From Nitrospirota bacterium (lineage in GTDB: Bacteria; Nitrospirota; Thermodesulfovibrionia; Thermodesulfovibrionales; UBA6898), in assembly GCA_003252075.1 (NCBI GenBank), contig QKDO01000004.1:1-35449 (forward strand): a DNA stretch of 35,449 nucleotides. The letters are read 5' to 3'. Made by a program: the position numbers and the translations under genes. This document shows, in pieces, positions 22,649-30,368 of this stretch. Position 1 is the first letter of the stretch. Every line of letters starts with the position of its first letter. The notes beneath the pieces were generated by a model. The model saw only the letters and a program-made list of their open reading frames with translations. It did no database searches and was not told the DNA's origin.

Positions 22649-23206
22649 ATGAGATACCTTGGTGCGCACATATCGCTTATCGCAGGGCTGGCGGTCTTCT
22701 GCACGATGTCATCGGGATGCTCGTCTCCAGAAGAAAAGATGCCCCCTTTGGAGACCGTACCTTTTGTTGACCTGAACCGCTATACCGGCATATGGTACGA
22801 AATTGCCCGATATCCGAATAGCTTTCAGGAGGGCTGCGTGGGAAGCAGGGCAACATACTCTTTGCAGGCTGACGGCAGGATCGCTGTCCTGAATGAATGC
22901 TATGATCGATCATTCGTCGGCAGGATAAGATCTGCACGCGGCACGGCCCGGATCATGGACAAGTCCTCAAACGCAAAATTGAAGGTATCATTTTTCTGGC
23001 CATTCTTCGGAGACTACTGGATAATAGATCTTGGGAAAGAGTATGAATACGCCGCAATAGGACATCCAAAACGGAAATACCTATGGATCCTGAGTCGCTC
23101 ACCGCAGATGCAGGTATCGCTGCTAGAAGGAATGCTCACACGGTTGAAAGAGAAACACTATGATACCTCTCGCCTTATCATGACGCCTCAGATTAAAGGA
23201 GAATGA
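22649..23206 (+). CDS. Outer-membrane lipocalin lipoprotein (Blc-like)
   Basis: A 185-residue lipocalin with a type II signal peptide: a hydrophobic segment (8-20) and lipobox MSSGC with the lipidated C24. The lipocalin signature is LNRYTGIWYEIARYPNSFQEGC (42-63), followed by ATYSLQADGRIAVLNECY and the DYWIIDLGKEYEYAAIGHPKRKYLWILSR block typical of bacterial Blc, which binds fatty acids or lysophospholipids at the outer membrane. The start lacks a Shine-Dalgarno sequence. The next gene begins inside its last codons and is probably co-transcribed. Confidence 0.93.
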   Translation: MRYLGAHISLIAGLAVFCTMSSGCSSPEEKMPPLETVPFVDLNRYTGIWYEIARYPNSFQEGCVGSRATYSLQADGRIAVLNECYDRSFVGRIRSARGTARIMDKSSNAKLKVSFFWPFFGDYWIIDLGKEYEYAAIGHPKRKYLWILSRSPQMQVSLLEGMLTRLKEKHYDTSRLIMTPQIKGE

Positions 23207-23208
23207 TG

Positions 23209-23610
23209 ATGACATTGAAAGAATACTTTGGAAATACTTCTGGCATAGGGGTATTGTCCACAGCCGATGCAGAGGGAAGGTTAGATGCTGCCATCTATTC
23301 TTCCCCCCATGTCTTTGATGACGGGAACATCGCTTTTGTCATGCGCGAGCGCCTAACACACCGTAATCTGCAGTCAAATCCTCATGCTTTGTTTTTGTTT
23401 ATGGAACACGGCCCCGGTTACCGGGGAGTACGGCTTTTTCTCTGTAAAGAAAAAGAGGAGACTGACTCGGAGTTGATTGCCAGAATGACTCGGCGCGGCC
23501 TGACACCTGAGGAAGATAGGCAGAAAGGGCCTAAGTTCCTGGTCTATTTTTCGATTCAAAAGATCCTCCCGCTCATAGGCGGCGGTGAGGGCCATCTACC
23601 GCTGTCGTAA
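23209..23610 (+). CDS. Pyridoxamine 5'-phosphate oxidase-like FMN-binding protein
   Basis: A 133-residue split-barrel flavin-binding protein: MTLKEYFGNTSGIGVLSTADAEGRLDAAIYSSPHVFDDGNIAFVMRERLTHRN is the typical N-terminal half of the PNPOx-like superfamily. It is too short for true PdxH and probably binds FMN for an unknown redox reaction. Three ATGs stand in tandem (23203, 23206, 23209); the AAGGAG at 23196-23201 is best spaced for 23209. It starts at the very end of the lipocalin gene, suggesting an operon. Confidence 0.82.
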   Translation: MTLKEYFGNTSGIGVLSTADAEGRLDAAIYSSPHVFDDGNIAFVMRERLTHRNLQSNPHALFLFMEHGPGYRGVRLFLCKEKEETDSELIARMTRRGLTPEEDRQKGPKFLVYFSIQKILPLIGGGEGHLPLS

Positions 23611-23672
23611 GTGTATACATCTTACACTTCTGCTCTCCTGCCCGAGTCTTTCACGTCAACGTCGAGCGCGTC

Positions 23673-24154
23673 GGGAGAGCAAGCTTTGTCTTGAAGGCAG
23701 CACGGTATCTTCCCGTTTCACGCATGCGGGCATTTTCTTTTTTTGAGGATCCCCGCAATCTCTTTTCATAACACCGGACTGGCTTGATTTTCAGATGCAG
23801 GGTATAACTACCTCATCACCGGCGGTCACTGAGGGATCGGAATTTGATTATCGCATCCGCTGGTTAAGCATCCGGATGCCCTAGAAGAGCAGGATTGTGA
23901 ACTATCACCCACCGGAGGAATTTACGGATATCCTGATACAGGGGCCCTATAGGTTCTGGCAACATATTCACCGGTTTGAGATTATGAAGCAGGGAACGTT
24001 TATGACCGACGAGGTCCATTACTGCATACCATGTTCTCTTATGGGCGCGCTTGTTCATACGCTCCTCATCAAAAAACAGCTCATGGATATCTTCTGCTAT
24101 CGTGCTGCAAAGATACGTGCATGGGCCGACCAACAGAAAAAGAGCGTTTCGTAA
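23673..24154 (+). pseudogene. SRPBCC-family (ligand-binding START-like) protein, frameshifted and interrupted
   Basis: Homology-like sequence runs across two frames. The first part reads LKAARYLPVSRMRAFSFFEDPRNLFS (from about 23691). After a one-base loss near 23765-23768 the second frame continues ITPDWLDFQMQ, EGSEFDYRIRW and IRMP, then an in-frame TAG at 23882-23884, then KSRIVNYHPPEEFTDILIQGPYRFWQHIHRFE to the stop at 24152-24154. This is the normal block order of SRPBCC cyclase/dehydrase-like proteins (EVFxFFxDPxNLxxITPxWLxF ... GPYxxWxHxHRFE). The TAG sits where the family usually has a Trp (PLRW), so TGG to TAG is the likely mutation. No valid start is obvious. Two independent lesions indicate a decayed gene. 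Confidence 0.75.
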
Positions 24155-24226
24155 TCTTCCCTGCCATTATCCCTCGAGAATCCCGCTATTCAGATTCCTT
24201 GGTGATGCCGGGAACATCCATTTCCG

Positions 24227-24538
24227 CTATTCCTCAATTGCGGTCTGTAGCTTCCCTTCAGCATTCATGACGATGGAACCATGCCAGGCATCGGGTTCAT
24301 TGATCGGCCGGTCTGATACAAAAAGAAACCGTATCGGATCATCTGCCACTTCTCCTGCGCACGGCAGCCTTGTCTGGAGAGCTCCTCCCCTTCTGTATCT
24401 CAAGAGCGGTATACTATAGACATGAGGTATGCGCCGAAAGAAACCCATTATTCCGAAGCAACCGGCAAACTTCATATACTCTGTCCTCATCGCAACCTCA
24501 CGGGGATTTCCGTGCATGTGGTCATCAAGGAAGGACAT
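24227..24538 (-). CDS. Hypothetical ORF, doubtful
   Basis: A 103-residue open frame whose C-terminal half (LPCAGEVADDPIRFLFVSDRPINEPDAWHGSIVMNAEGKLQTAIEE) has protein-like composition, while its N-terminal part overlaps the better-looking opposite ORF at 24422-24628. It may be the remnant of a longer gene in this decayed stretch, or start internally near 24400 (TTG). No family was recognised and there is no ribosome-binding site. Confidence 0.22.
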   Translation of the reverse strand: MSFLDDHMHGNPREVAMRTEYMKFAGCFGIMGFFRRIPHVYSIPLLRYRRGGALQTRLPCAGEVADDPIRFLFVSDRPINEPDAWHGSIVMNAEGKLQTAIEE

Positions 24539-24628
24539 TGTTACCGCTCAAAACAATGCATGGTTCTTAACTGTAAGTTCAACGTCCTACAATCAGACAT
24601 TCAGTGCCTGCTTTCCCTCACCTGGTAG
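24422..24628 (+). CDS. Hypothetical small Cys-containing protein
   Basis: A 68-residue frame beginning MRYAPKETHYSEATGKLHIL and containing five Cys (about positions 21, 40, 46, 51 and 62). Codon use resembles neighbouring genes. A TATACT box ends 6 nt before the ATG, and AAGAGCGG lies further upstream, so it could be expressed as a leaderless message. No family was recognised. It lies between two decayed genes, so it may itself be a remnant. Confidence 0.4.
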   Translation: MRYAPKETHYSEATGKLHILCPHRNLTGISVHVVIKEGHCYRSKQCMVLNCKFNVLQSDIQCLLSLTW

Positions 24629-24720
24629 CCGCATGCTGACCCTTCGTCACTCTCCTGCTCTTCCCTGTACACACGTGCTCCTCACACCAGACATTGTCTG
24701 AAGCCTGCTACTTCCCGTAA

Positions 24721-25407
24721 AATATCACCATATGCAAATCCGAGATCTGCAGAACAGAGGAGATCATCATCTCCAGCCTTGATGCCCTGGACCAGCCGCT
24801 CACGGTCATTTCAGAAGAGGCAGGCACCGTACACCTTCACGGGGGCGGAAAGACTGTGCTCGTAGACCCCATCGACGGCAGCCGGAATGCTGTCCATGGG
24901 ATACCGTTCTATGGCACTTCTCTTGCAATTGTCGCGGTGGCATCTGTCCGGGATCTTTATCTGGCGTCTATTATAAATCTCGTCAATAGCGATGCCGTCT
25001 GGTCAGAAAAAGGTAATTACGCCTTTTGCCGTGGAAACTCGATGCGGGGTCACACAGGAGAAGAATTTTCTTTCGTCGCTTTTGAGGCGTCAACTCCCTC
25101 CCGGGATTCGTCGCCTATCATGCCCCTTCTTTCAGCAGCGAACAAAGTGCGCAGCATGGGAGCGACCGCTCGTGATCTTGCCTATGTTGCCTGCGGCGCT
25201 GTCAGCGTCTTTGCCGCCGCTTCTGCATCGCGTAGCTTCGATTTCGCAGGAGGGTATCTTCTCATAAAAGAATCCGGAAGCACCATTACGGACCTACAGG
25301 GAAATCAACTGGTCACGCTTGACCTGAAGCTGAAGGGAACAATGAGCTTGCTTGCTGCAGGAAATATCGGGCTCCACAAAAAAGCTCTTGCCCTGCTGCA
25401 CCGTTAA
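24721..25407 (+). pseudogene. Inositol-monophosphatase-like protein, 5'-truncated
   Basis: The frame is open from after the TAA at 24718-24720 and has no ATG. From about 24766 it reads EEIIISSLDALDQPLTVISEEAG, then the metal-site motif VLVDPIDGSRNA (about 24856-24891) and GIPFYGTSLAIVAV, and near the end FDFAGGYLLIKESGSTITDLQGNQL. These are conserved blocks of the archaeal-type IMPase/FBPase-like superfamily, including the SEE and DPxDGxxN metal ligands. About 45-50 N-terminal residues normal for the family are absent, and the nearest ATG (24732) is in another frame. A GTG at 24856 would omit the first metal ligand. Most likely an inactivated gene. Confidence 0.65.
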
Positions 25408-25412
25408 TCCCT

Positions 25413-25733
25413 GTGGGCCGTCTTGTTGTTCTTCAGTTGATAGCCGGAATAATCGGTGGCTTGATAGCTATAAAAAAAGGCCGCAATGCTCTTTTCTGGA
25501 CCCTGGCCTGCTTTCTCTTTCCCCTGCTCACCATTATCATATCCTTTCTGCCGTCACGTCTCCCTGAAACACTGATGAAACGCTGCCCGAACTGTTCACG
25601 CAGCCTCGGTCCTGATGAGAATGCATGCAGGAACTGCAGCGGGAAGAAACCTATCGATCTCGTACAATGTCGCGCTTGCGGAAGCTTTGTACCGGAAAAT
25701 ACTGCCTGCCCAGAATGCGGGGGGAAAAAATAG
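25413..25733 (+). CDS. Small membrane protein with double zinc ribbon
   Basis: A 106-residue protein starting at GTG, 5 nt after the preceding stop. Two hydrophobic helices (about 4-20 and 27-46) are followed by a cytoplasmic or exposed tail with four Cys pairs: CPNC (58-61), CRNC (71-74), CRAC (85-88) and CPEC (97-100), i.e. two zinc-ribbon modules. No ribosome-binding site is visible. The role is unknown; such proteins are widespread and usually annotated only as zinc-ribbon domain proteins. Confidence 0.7.
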   Translation: MGRLVVLQLIAGIIGGLIAIKKGRNALFWTLACFLFPLLTIIISFLPSRLPETLMKRCPNCSRSLGPDENACRNCSGKKPIDLVQCRACGSFVPENTACPECGGKK

Positions 25734-25742
25734 CAGGAGCAT

Positions 25743-27392
25743 TTATCTCAGGTATGCCTCGGTAACGTACCTTCGCATCATGCGGTGCGAGTTGAAATAG
25801 TAGGCGTTTTTGCCGATAGCATTCTGCATCATACGGATCCATGTGTGACGTTCCGTGTAGTAGATACGGATTGTTTCATGCTCAAGCTTGTGGTAGAGAT
25901 CTTCAGCGTCACGGGCATCTGCATCAGCCCCTGGCGTCAGCTCCTGAGGAGCCGGGCCTATAGACCATCCGGTGAAGCCCTCGATATGACCCTCAATCCA
26001 CCATCCATCAAGAACGCTGAAATTCATAACGCCGTTATGCGTTGCCTTCATACCGCTTGTGCCAGACGCCTCCAGGGGCCTGAGCGGCGTGTTCAGCCAG
26101 ACATCAACCCCAGACACGATCTTGAGTGCTATATCCATGTTATAGCCCGTCAGGTAGACGATCCTGATCTTGTCTTTGAGCTTTTCTTTGTAATCGAAGA
26201 TGTTCTGTATGAGTCGTTTTCCGGCCATATCCTTCGGGTGGGCCTTGCCGGCATAGACAAGCTGGAGTTTGCCTGTACCTATGGCCTCAAGCCGCTCCAG
26301 GTCACGGAACAGAAGGTCCGCCCTTTTATATGCGGTCGCTCTCCTTGCGAACCCAAGCGTAAGAATGTCCGGCAAGAGCTCAATCCCCGTCTGCTGTCGG
26401 ATATAGGCAAAAAGATGACGCTTTGCCTCCATATGTGCTTCCCAGATCTCATCGTCAGGAATGCGGCCAACCCTTACGAAAAGCTCCGGCTCATTCGCCC
26501 AGCCAGGGAGATACTTGTCGAAGATCTTTTTGAAGCTGTCGCATGTCCAGGTATACGAGTGAACACCGTTGGTGATTGCATTAATCTCATATCCCGGGAA
26601 CATGCTCATGGAGACCTCCCCGTGCTTCTTTGCAACGCCATTGATATATCGGCTGAGATTCAGTGCAAGAAGCGTCATGTTGAGGCCATCCCTCCCGGCA
26701 AGTTCCTCAAGGAGGGGAAGAGGAACGATCTCTCCCATGACCTTCATGACAAGATCGTAGGGAAACTTATCATGGCCTGCCTCGACCGGGGTATGGGTAG
26801 TGAAAACACAGAGGTTCTTAACCGCACGCTTGTCCCAGACAAGCTTTTCATCCCAAACGTCCTCTACCGGTTTCTTGAAGCGGTTAAGGAGTTCCAGCGT
26901 CAGAAAACTTGCGTGACCCTCATTCATATGAAATTTTCTGATTTCAAACTCCAGCGCATGCAGCATTCTTACGCCACCGAGCCCGAGGACGATCTCCTGT
27001 TTGAGACGGTATTCCGGGCCTCCCCCGTAAAGATGTGCCGTGATCTCGCGGTGCTCCGGTGCGTTGGCGGGAAGATCGGTATCAAGGAAAAATACCGGGA
27101 CACTGCCTCCGGTAAGACTCTTCACCGAGTAGAGCCAGGCCTGCACCTGAACATCCCTTTCTTCTATCTGCACCGTAACCCTGTGGGGAAGAAGTTTCAT
27201 ATACGCAGCAGGGTCCCACAGCACCGGCAGCTCGGTCTGCTTTCCCCCGCTATCCAGCTGCTGAGTGAAATACCCTTTCCTGCTCATGAGCGTGACCGCA
27301 ACCATGGGCAGCTTAAGGTCAGCGCCCGAACGGATCGTATCGCCCGCAAGCACCCCAAGGCCCCCGCTGTACGTCGGGATATCATTATGCAC
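25743..27392 (-). CDS. glgP: Alpha-glucan (glycogen/maltodextrin) phosphorylase, short N-terminus
   Basis: A 549-residue enzyme of the TIGR02094 group that releases glucose-1-phosphate from alpha-1,4-glucans using PLP. Conserved blocks are NDIPTYSGGLGVLAGDTIRSGADL, KFHMNEGHASFLTLELL, FTTHTPVEAGHDKF, NAITNGVHSYTW, RRATAYKRADLLF, VYAGKAHPKD and LEASGTSGMKATHNGVMNFSVLDGWW, whose Lys in SGMKA binds PLP. The start is GTG 27392 with a GGAG site 8 nt upstream. Homologues normally begin about 10-15 residues earlier with (I/V)AYFSMEIGL; here that strand is replaced by unrelated sequence, so activity is not certain. It has its own promoter. Confidence 0.9.
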   Translation of the reverse strand: MHNDIPTYSGGLGVLAGDTIRSGADLKLPMVAVTLMSRKGYFTQQLDSGGKQTELPVLWDPAAYMKLLPHRVTVQIEERDVQVQAWLYSVKSLTGGSVPVFFLDTDLPANAPEHREITAHLYGGGPEYRLKQEIVLGLGGVRMLHALEFEIRKFHMNEGHASFLTLELLNRFKKPVEDVWDEKLVWDKRAVKNLCVFTTHTPVEAGHDKFPYDLVMKVMGEIVPLPLLEELAGRDGLNMTLLALNLSRYINGVAKKHGEVSMSMFPGYEINAITNGVHSYTWTCDSFKKIFDKYLPGWANEPELFVRVGRIPDDEIWEAHMEAKRHLFAYIRQQTGIELLPDILTLGFARRATAYKRADLLFRDLERLEAIGTGKLQLVYAGKAHPKDMAGKRLIQNIFDYKEKLKDKIRIVYLTGYNMDIALKIVSGVDVWLNTPLRPLEASGTSGMKATHNGVMNFSVLDGWWIEGHIEGFTGWSIGPAPQELTPGADADARDAEDLYHKLEHETIRIYYTERHTWIRMMQNAIGKNAYYFNSHRMMRRYVTEAYLR

Positions 27393-27438
27393 ACCTATAG
27401 CTCCAACATGAGTTCTTGAAGTTCCGTCATAGGTGATT

Positions 27439-27467
27439 ATTGTAAGCTATTTCCGCAAGAGAAACAA
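27439..27467 (-). promoter_or_regulatory. Promoter of the alpha-glucan phosphorylase gene
   Basis: On the minus strand, TTGTTT (27462-27467), a 17-nt spacer and TACAAT (27439-27444) lie about 46 nt before the GTG start. Spacing is optimal and box quality moderate. Confidence 0.5.
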
Positions 27468-27490
27468 TCAATCGGGCGGCCTTTGACTGA

Positions 27491-28186
27491 TTAGACTATT
27501 ACTTTCCTGTCAAGGAACATGAGTTGGCCGAAGTCATCGATTGCAGGAAATCTGGAGGAAGCCCCTTTTTCCGACTGTGAACTGGCAATCGCCTTATAGA
27601 GAATATATCTGATCCCATACTGCTGTGCGGTAGTGAGTACCGCTTCCGTATCGTCAACGAAGAGGGTTGTTTCCCTGTCAAAGCCGAGCTTATTCTGAGC
27701 CTTTTCCCAGAAGGCGAGCATCTCCTTGGGATATCCTATCTCGCAGGACGTGAGAGCCGCATCAAAGTACTTTCCCAGTTCGGTCTTCCGGAGCTTCATT
27801 GCAAGGACCTTATAATGGGCATTCGTCACCAGAAACACTTTCTTTCTGTGCCTTCTGAGCATGCGGAGGAAATCCTCAACGTGGGGGTGTACCTCGATAA
27901 GGTGATGTATCTGTTCTTTGAGCGCCGGTATGTCAATGTCGACCTCGCGGGACCAGAAGTCTATATCCGTCCATTTCAATGTGCCCTCGTGCATCTTGTA
28001 TTTGTTCAGCAATTTTTCTTTTGCTTTTCCGAAGGATATATGGTTCTTTTCGGCATATTTTTCCGGGAGCAGATGTTCCCAGAAATAGTCGTCGAAATAT
28101 TTATCGAGAAGGGTTCCGTCCATGTCCAGGAGTACATATCGGATATCTTTCAGGGAAACCAGTTCCTGCTGCAGTTTCCTTTTCAC
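27491..28186 (-). CDS. HAD-superfamily phosphatase (YrfG-like)
   Basis: A 231-residue haloacid dehalogenase-type phosphatase. Motif I is LLDMDGTLLD (19-28, nucleophile D21), motif II LVTNA, motif III includes the Lys of GYPKEMLAFW, and motif IV TTLFVDDTEAVLTTAQQYGI. The helical cap insertion (about 30-105, YFDDYFWEHLLPEKYAEKN) resembles the GMP/IMP nucleotidase YrfG, but the substrate is not certain. The open frame extends into hisB; GTG 28186 is the best start, 13 nt after the hisB stop, although its ribosome-binding site is poor. Position after hisC-hisB suggests co-transcription. A histidinol-phosphatase role is possible from context but unproven. Confidence 0.85.
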   Translation of the reverse strand: MKRKLQQELVSLKDIRYVLLDMDGTLLDKYFDDYFWEHLLPEKYAEKNHISFGKAKEKLLNKYKMHEGTLKWTDIDFWSREVDIDIPALKEQIHHLIEVHPHVEDFLRMLRRHRKKVFLVTNAHYKVLAMKLRKTELGKYFDAALTSCEIGYPKEMLAFWEKAQNKLGFDRETTLFVDDTEAVLTTAQQYGIRYILYKAIASSQSEKGASSRFPAIDDFGQLMFLDRKVIV

Positions 28187-28199
28187 CGGAGTGTCTGGG

Positions 28200-28787
28200 T
28201 TACAGGGTTCCCTTGGTCGAGGGAACACCCTTAACCCGGGGATCAACGGAAACAGCCTGCTGCAGAGCCCTGCCGAGCGCTTTGAATACGGCCTCTATGA
28301 CATGATGCGTATTCCTGCCGTAGAAGAGATTAACATGGAGTGTTATGCCAGCACCTCCGGCAAAGGCCTGAAGAAAATCCTCGATCAGGTCCGGGTCAAA
28401 TTCCCGCAGCTTGCTCTTTTTAGGGAACGAAACATTGTAGACGAGATATTGCCTTCCGCTGATATCAAGACTTACCTGCGCCAATGCCTCATCCATCGGC
28501 ACGGAAGCCTGGCCATAGCGGACAATTCCTTCCATGTCTCCCAAGGCCTGCTTGATTGCCTTACCAAGTACTATCCCGGTATCTTCAACCGTATGGTGAT
28601 CATCTACCTCTACATCGCCTTTTGCCTTAAGCTTGATATCAAAGAGCCCGTGTTTACACATAAGGGTCAGCATATGGTCCATAAAAGGTATCGGTGTTTG
28701 TATCGCATATCTGCCTGTCCCGTCCAGATTTACTTCTGCACGAATCTGTGTCTCCCTGGTTTTTCTCTCAATCTTTGCCGTTCTCAT
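28200..28787 (-). CDS. hisB: Imidazoleglycerol-phosphate dehydratase HisB
   Basis: A 195-residue monofunctional enzyme for the sixth step of histidine biosynthesis, removing water from imidazoleglycerol phosphate to give imidazole acetol phosphate. Metal-binding motifs are PFMDHMLTLMCKHG, DDHHTVEDTGIVLGKAI and FYGRNTHHVIEAVFKALGRAL. The N-terminus KIERKTRETQIRAEVNLDGTG is typical. It lies 12 nt downstream of hisC, so both belong to one leftward operon. No phosphatase domain is fused, unlike the E. coli HisB. Confidence 0.97.
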   Translation of the reverse strand: MRTAKIERKTRETQIRAEVNLDGTGRYAIQTPIPFMDHMLTLMCKHGLFDIKLKAKGDVEVDDHHTVEDTGIVLGKAIKQALGDMEGIVRYGQASVPMDEALAQVSLDISGRQYLVYNVSFPKKSKLREFDPDLIEDFLQAFAGGAGITLHVNLFYGRNTHHVIEAVFKALGRALQQAVSVDPRVKGVPSTKGTL

Positions 28788-28799
28788 TAACTCTCCCCA

Positions 28800-29840
28800 T
28801 CATGAAGATTTCTCCATGCAGCTCCTGAGCGCATGCAGGAATTTTCTGTTCTCCCGAGGCGTCCCCACGGTCACCCTCAGGCAGCCCTCAACTGCGTCGG
28901 CAACATTCCGTATCAATATGCCCCTCCTGAGAAGCCCCGCATGAATCCTGTCAGGATCTGCAACCCGGAAGAGGATAAAGTTTGCTTCCGAAGGAAATGT
29001 TGTTATCGCGCTGATGCCTTCCATCGTGCGCATGAGCCGGTCCCTCTCCGCCGCAATCGTCCGGACAACTGTCCTCAGCGCCTTCCGGTCCTTCAATACT
29101 TCAAGAGCAACCGCCTGCGACAGCGCATTGACATTGAACGGCAGCCTGACCTTATTGACTTCATGGATGATCTCCTCATCAGCAACCAGAAATCCGAACC
29201 GCAACGCAGCAAGCCCGACTTTGCTCAGGGTTCTCATAATGACAAGATTCTTGTAGTCTTTCAACAACGGAAGAAAACCCTTATCACTCGCAAACGGCTG
29301 GTATGCTTCATCAACAACAACAATTCCCGGCGACGTTTCCACTATCTTCAGAATTCTGTCAGCAGAAAAACAGTTTCCCGTCGGGTTGTTCGGCGAGCTC
29401 AGAAACACCATCCGCGGCCTGTTCTTCCGGAGCGCCTGCAGCATCTTCCTTTCATCCAGGTCAAATTCCCTGTCAAGCGGCACGGAAACCGTCTTTTCTC
29501 CCAGAACCTGGCTGATGATCCCGTACATCAAAAATGTCGGCGTAGGATAGAATACCGGGCCGCCAAATGTGGCGACAAGATTGTAAATGATCTCGTCTGA
29601 ACCATTGCCCTGAAGGATGTTCTGTGGTCTCACTCCAAGCTCCCTTGCAAGGGCTGCCTTGAGTTTCTTGGCCTCAGGGTCCGGATACCGGTTTGTCCGG
29701 ATCGATGCAACCGCCCTGAGCGCCGCGCTAAAACCGTAGGGACTCTCATTAGCATCGAGCTTTACGCTGCAGGGAATCTCCTTTGCCTGATACGCCCTGA
29801 GCAAAGATACCTCTTTTTTCACGAGAAGTTTCAGATTCAT
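28800..29840 (-). CDS. hisC: Histidinol-phosphate aminotransferase HisC
   Basis: A 346-residue fold-type I PLP aminotransferase that transfers the amino group from glutamate to imidazole acetol phosphate. Markers are KLDANESPYGF (27-37), LQGNGSDEIIYNL (76-88), LSSPNNPTGN (147-156), VVVDEAYQPF (174-183) and the PLP lysine K207 in RTLSKVGLAALRFGFL. The start lies 10 nt after an extended -10 element, and no Shine-Dalgarno sequence is present. hisB follows directly. A family overlap with aromatic aminotransferases exists, but the hisB neighbour settles the call. Confidence 0.95.
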   Translation of the reverse strand: MNLKLLVKKEVSLLRAYQAKEIPCSVKLDANESPYGFSAALRAVASIRTNRYPDPEAKKLKAALARELGVRPQNILQGNGSDEIIYNLVATFGGPVFYPTPTFLMYGIISQVLGEKTVSVPLDREFDLDERKMLQALRKNRPRMVFLSSPNNPTGNCFSADRILKIVETSPGIVVVDEAYQPFASDKGFLPLLKDYKNLVIMRTLSKVGLAALRFGFLVADEEIIHEVNKVRLPFNVNALSQAVALEVLKDRKALRTVVRTIAAERDRLMRTMEGISAITTFPSEANFILFRVADPDRIHAGLLRRGILIRNVADAVEGCLRVTVGTPRENRKFLHALRSCMEKSS

Positions 29841-29850
29841 AATGTGGTGG

Positions 29851-29859
29851 ATTATATCA
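29851..29859 (-). promoter_or_regulatory. Extended -10 promoter of hisC
   Basis: On the minus strand, TGA-TATAAT (29859 down to 29851) is a consensus extended -10 element ending 10 nt before the hisC ATG. A start 6-7 nt downstream would leave a leader of only 3-4 nt. No his attenuator (His-codon leader peptide) or T-box is visible, and there would be no room for one. Confidence 0.55.
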
Positions 29860-29923
29860 CATAATTTTCAGTGAAAACCGCTAAACTACACCATGCAGTC
29901 CGAAGGGTCGATCTGTCGGAGCT

Positions 29924-30270
29924 TTGTCTTTTTGCAGTCTCGTCCTCTTGCTCTGCCTCATCATCATCTTCGCGGTCGTGACTATGACCAACAGGAAGCT
30001 CATGTATACGCAGACAAAAACCGAGGCCCGTCCGCTCTTTTATCGCGTAGTCATCACGAGAAAGTGGCACGCTGTTCACGGAGGAGTGTATGTAGAGAAA
30101 AAAGACGGAATGATCTCAAATCCCTACATCGAGGAACCTGGTATCATGTCAAGGGACGGGAGGTTATTTTCGAAAAAGAAGCCGGCGCCCTGAGACTTTT
30201 CGAGCTGAAAGAGAAGAAAACCTTTCACCTTGAGCAGCGGGGCAAGACTGTCTTTAAAATCATCCGTTGA
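29924..30270 (+). pseudogene. Remnant of a Tll0287-like (DUF3365) membrane sensor gene
   Basis: One frame encodes a membrane helix (LVLLLCLIIIFAVVTM) followed by EARPLFYRVVITRKWHAVHGGVYVEKKDG and ISNPYIEEPGIMSRDGRLF, a close match in order to the Tll0287-like domain (RKW..xGGVYVE...NPyl..Pdi...DG..). It meets a TGA at 30191-30193 where homologues continue NPALMTRE(I/L)S. Protein-like sequence then shifts to the other frame (EVIFEKEAGALRLFELKEKKTFHLEQ...) to 30270. No ATG suits the first frame. The kinase, HAMP or heme-binding parts found in intact homologues are absent. 30271-30368 holds nothing recognisable. Confidence 0.6.
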
Positions 30271-30368
30271 TGATCTATCTGTGAACGACCCTGTTCTCCG
30301 TGCAGACAACAGCCTCTACAAGACAAAGCGGGGGGCAGAAACCGGGCAGCCTCGTCCACCTCTGAGCA

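Noticed and set aside
25785-27419. A 544-codon open frame on the plus strand
   Set aside because: It lies wholly antisense to the alpha-glucan phosphorylase gene, which has clear family motifs along its length. The antisense frame is rich in Arg, His and Cys, has no recognisable domain, and is a codon-bias shadow.
28187-28246. Longer HAD phosphatase reaching into hisB
   Set aside because: It would overlap the hisB C-terminus, and the extra residues are proline/arginine-rich shadow sequence. The GTG at 28186 lies 13 nt after the hisB stop.
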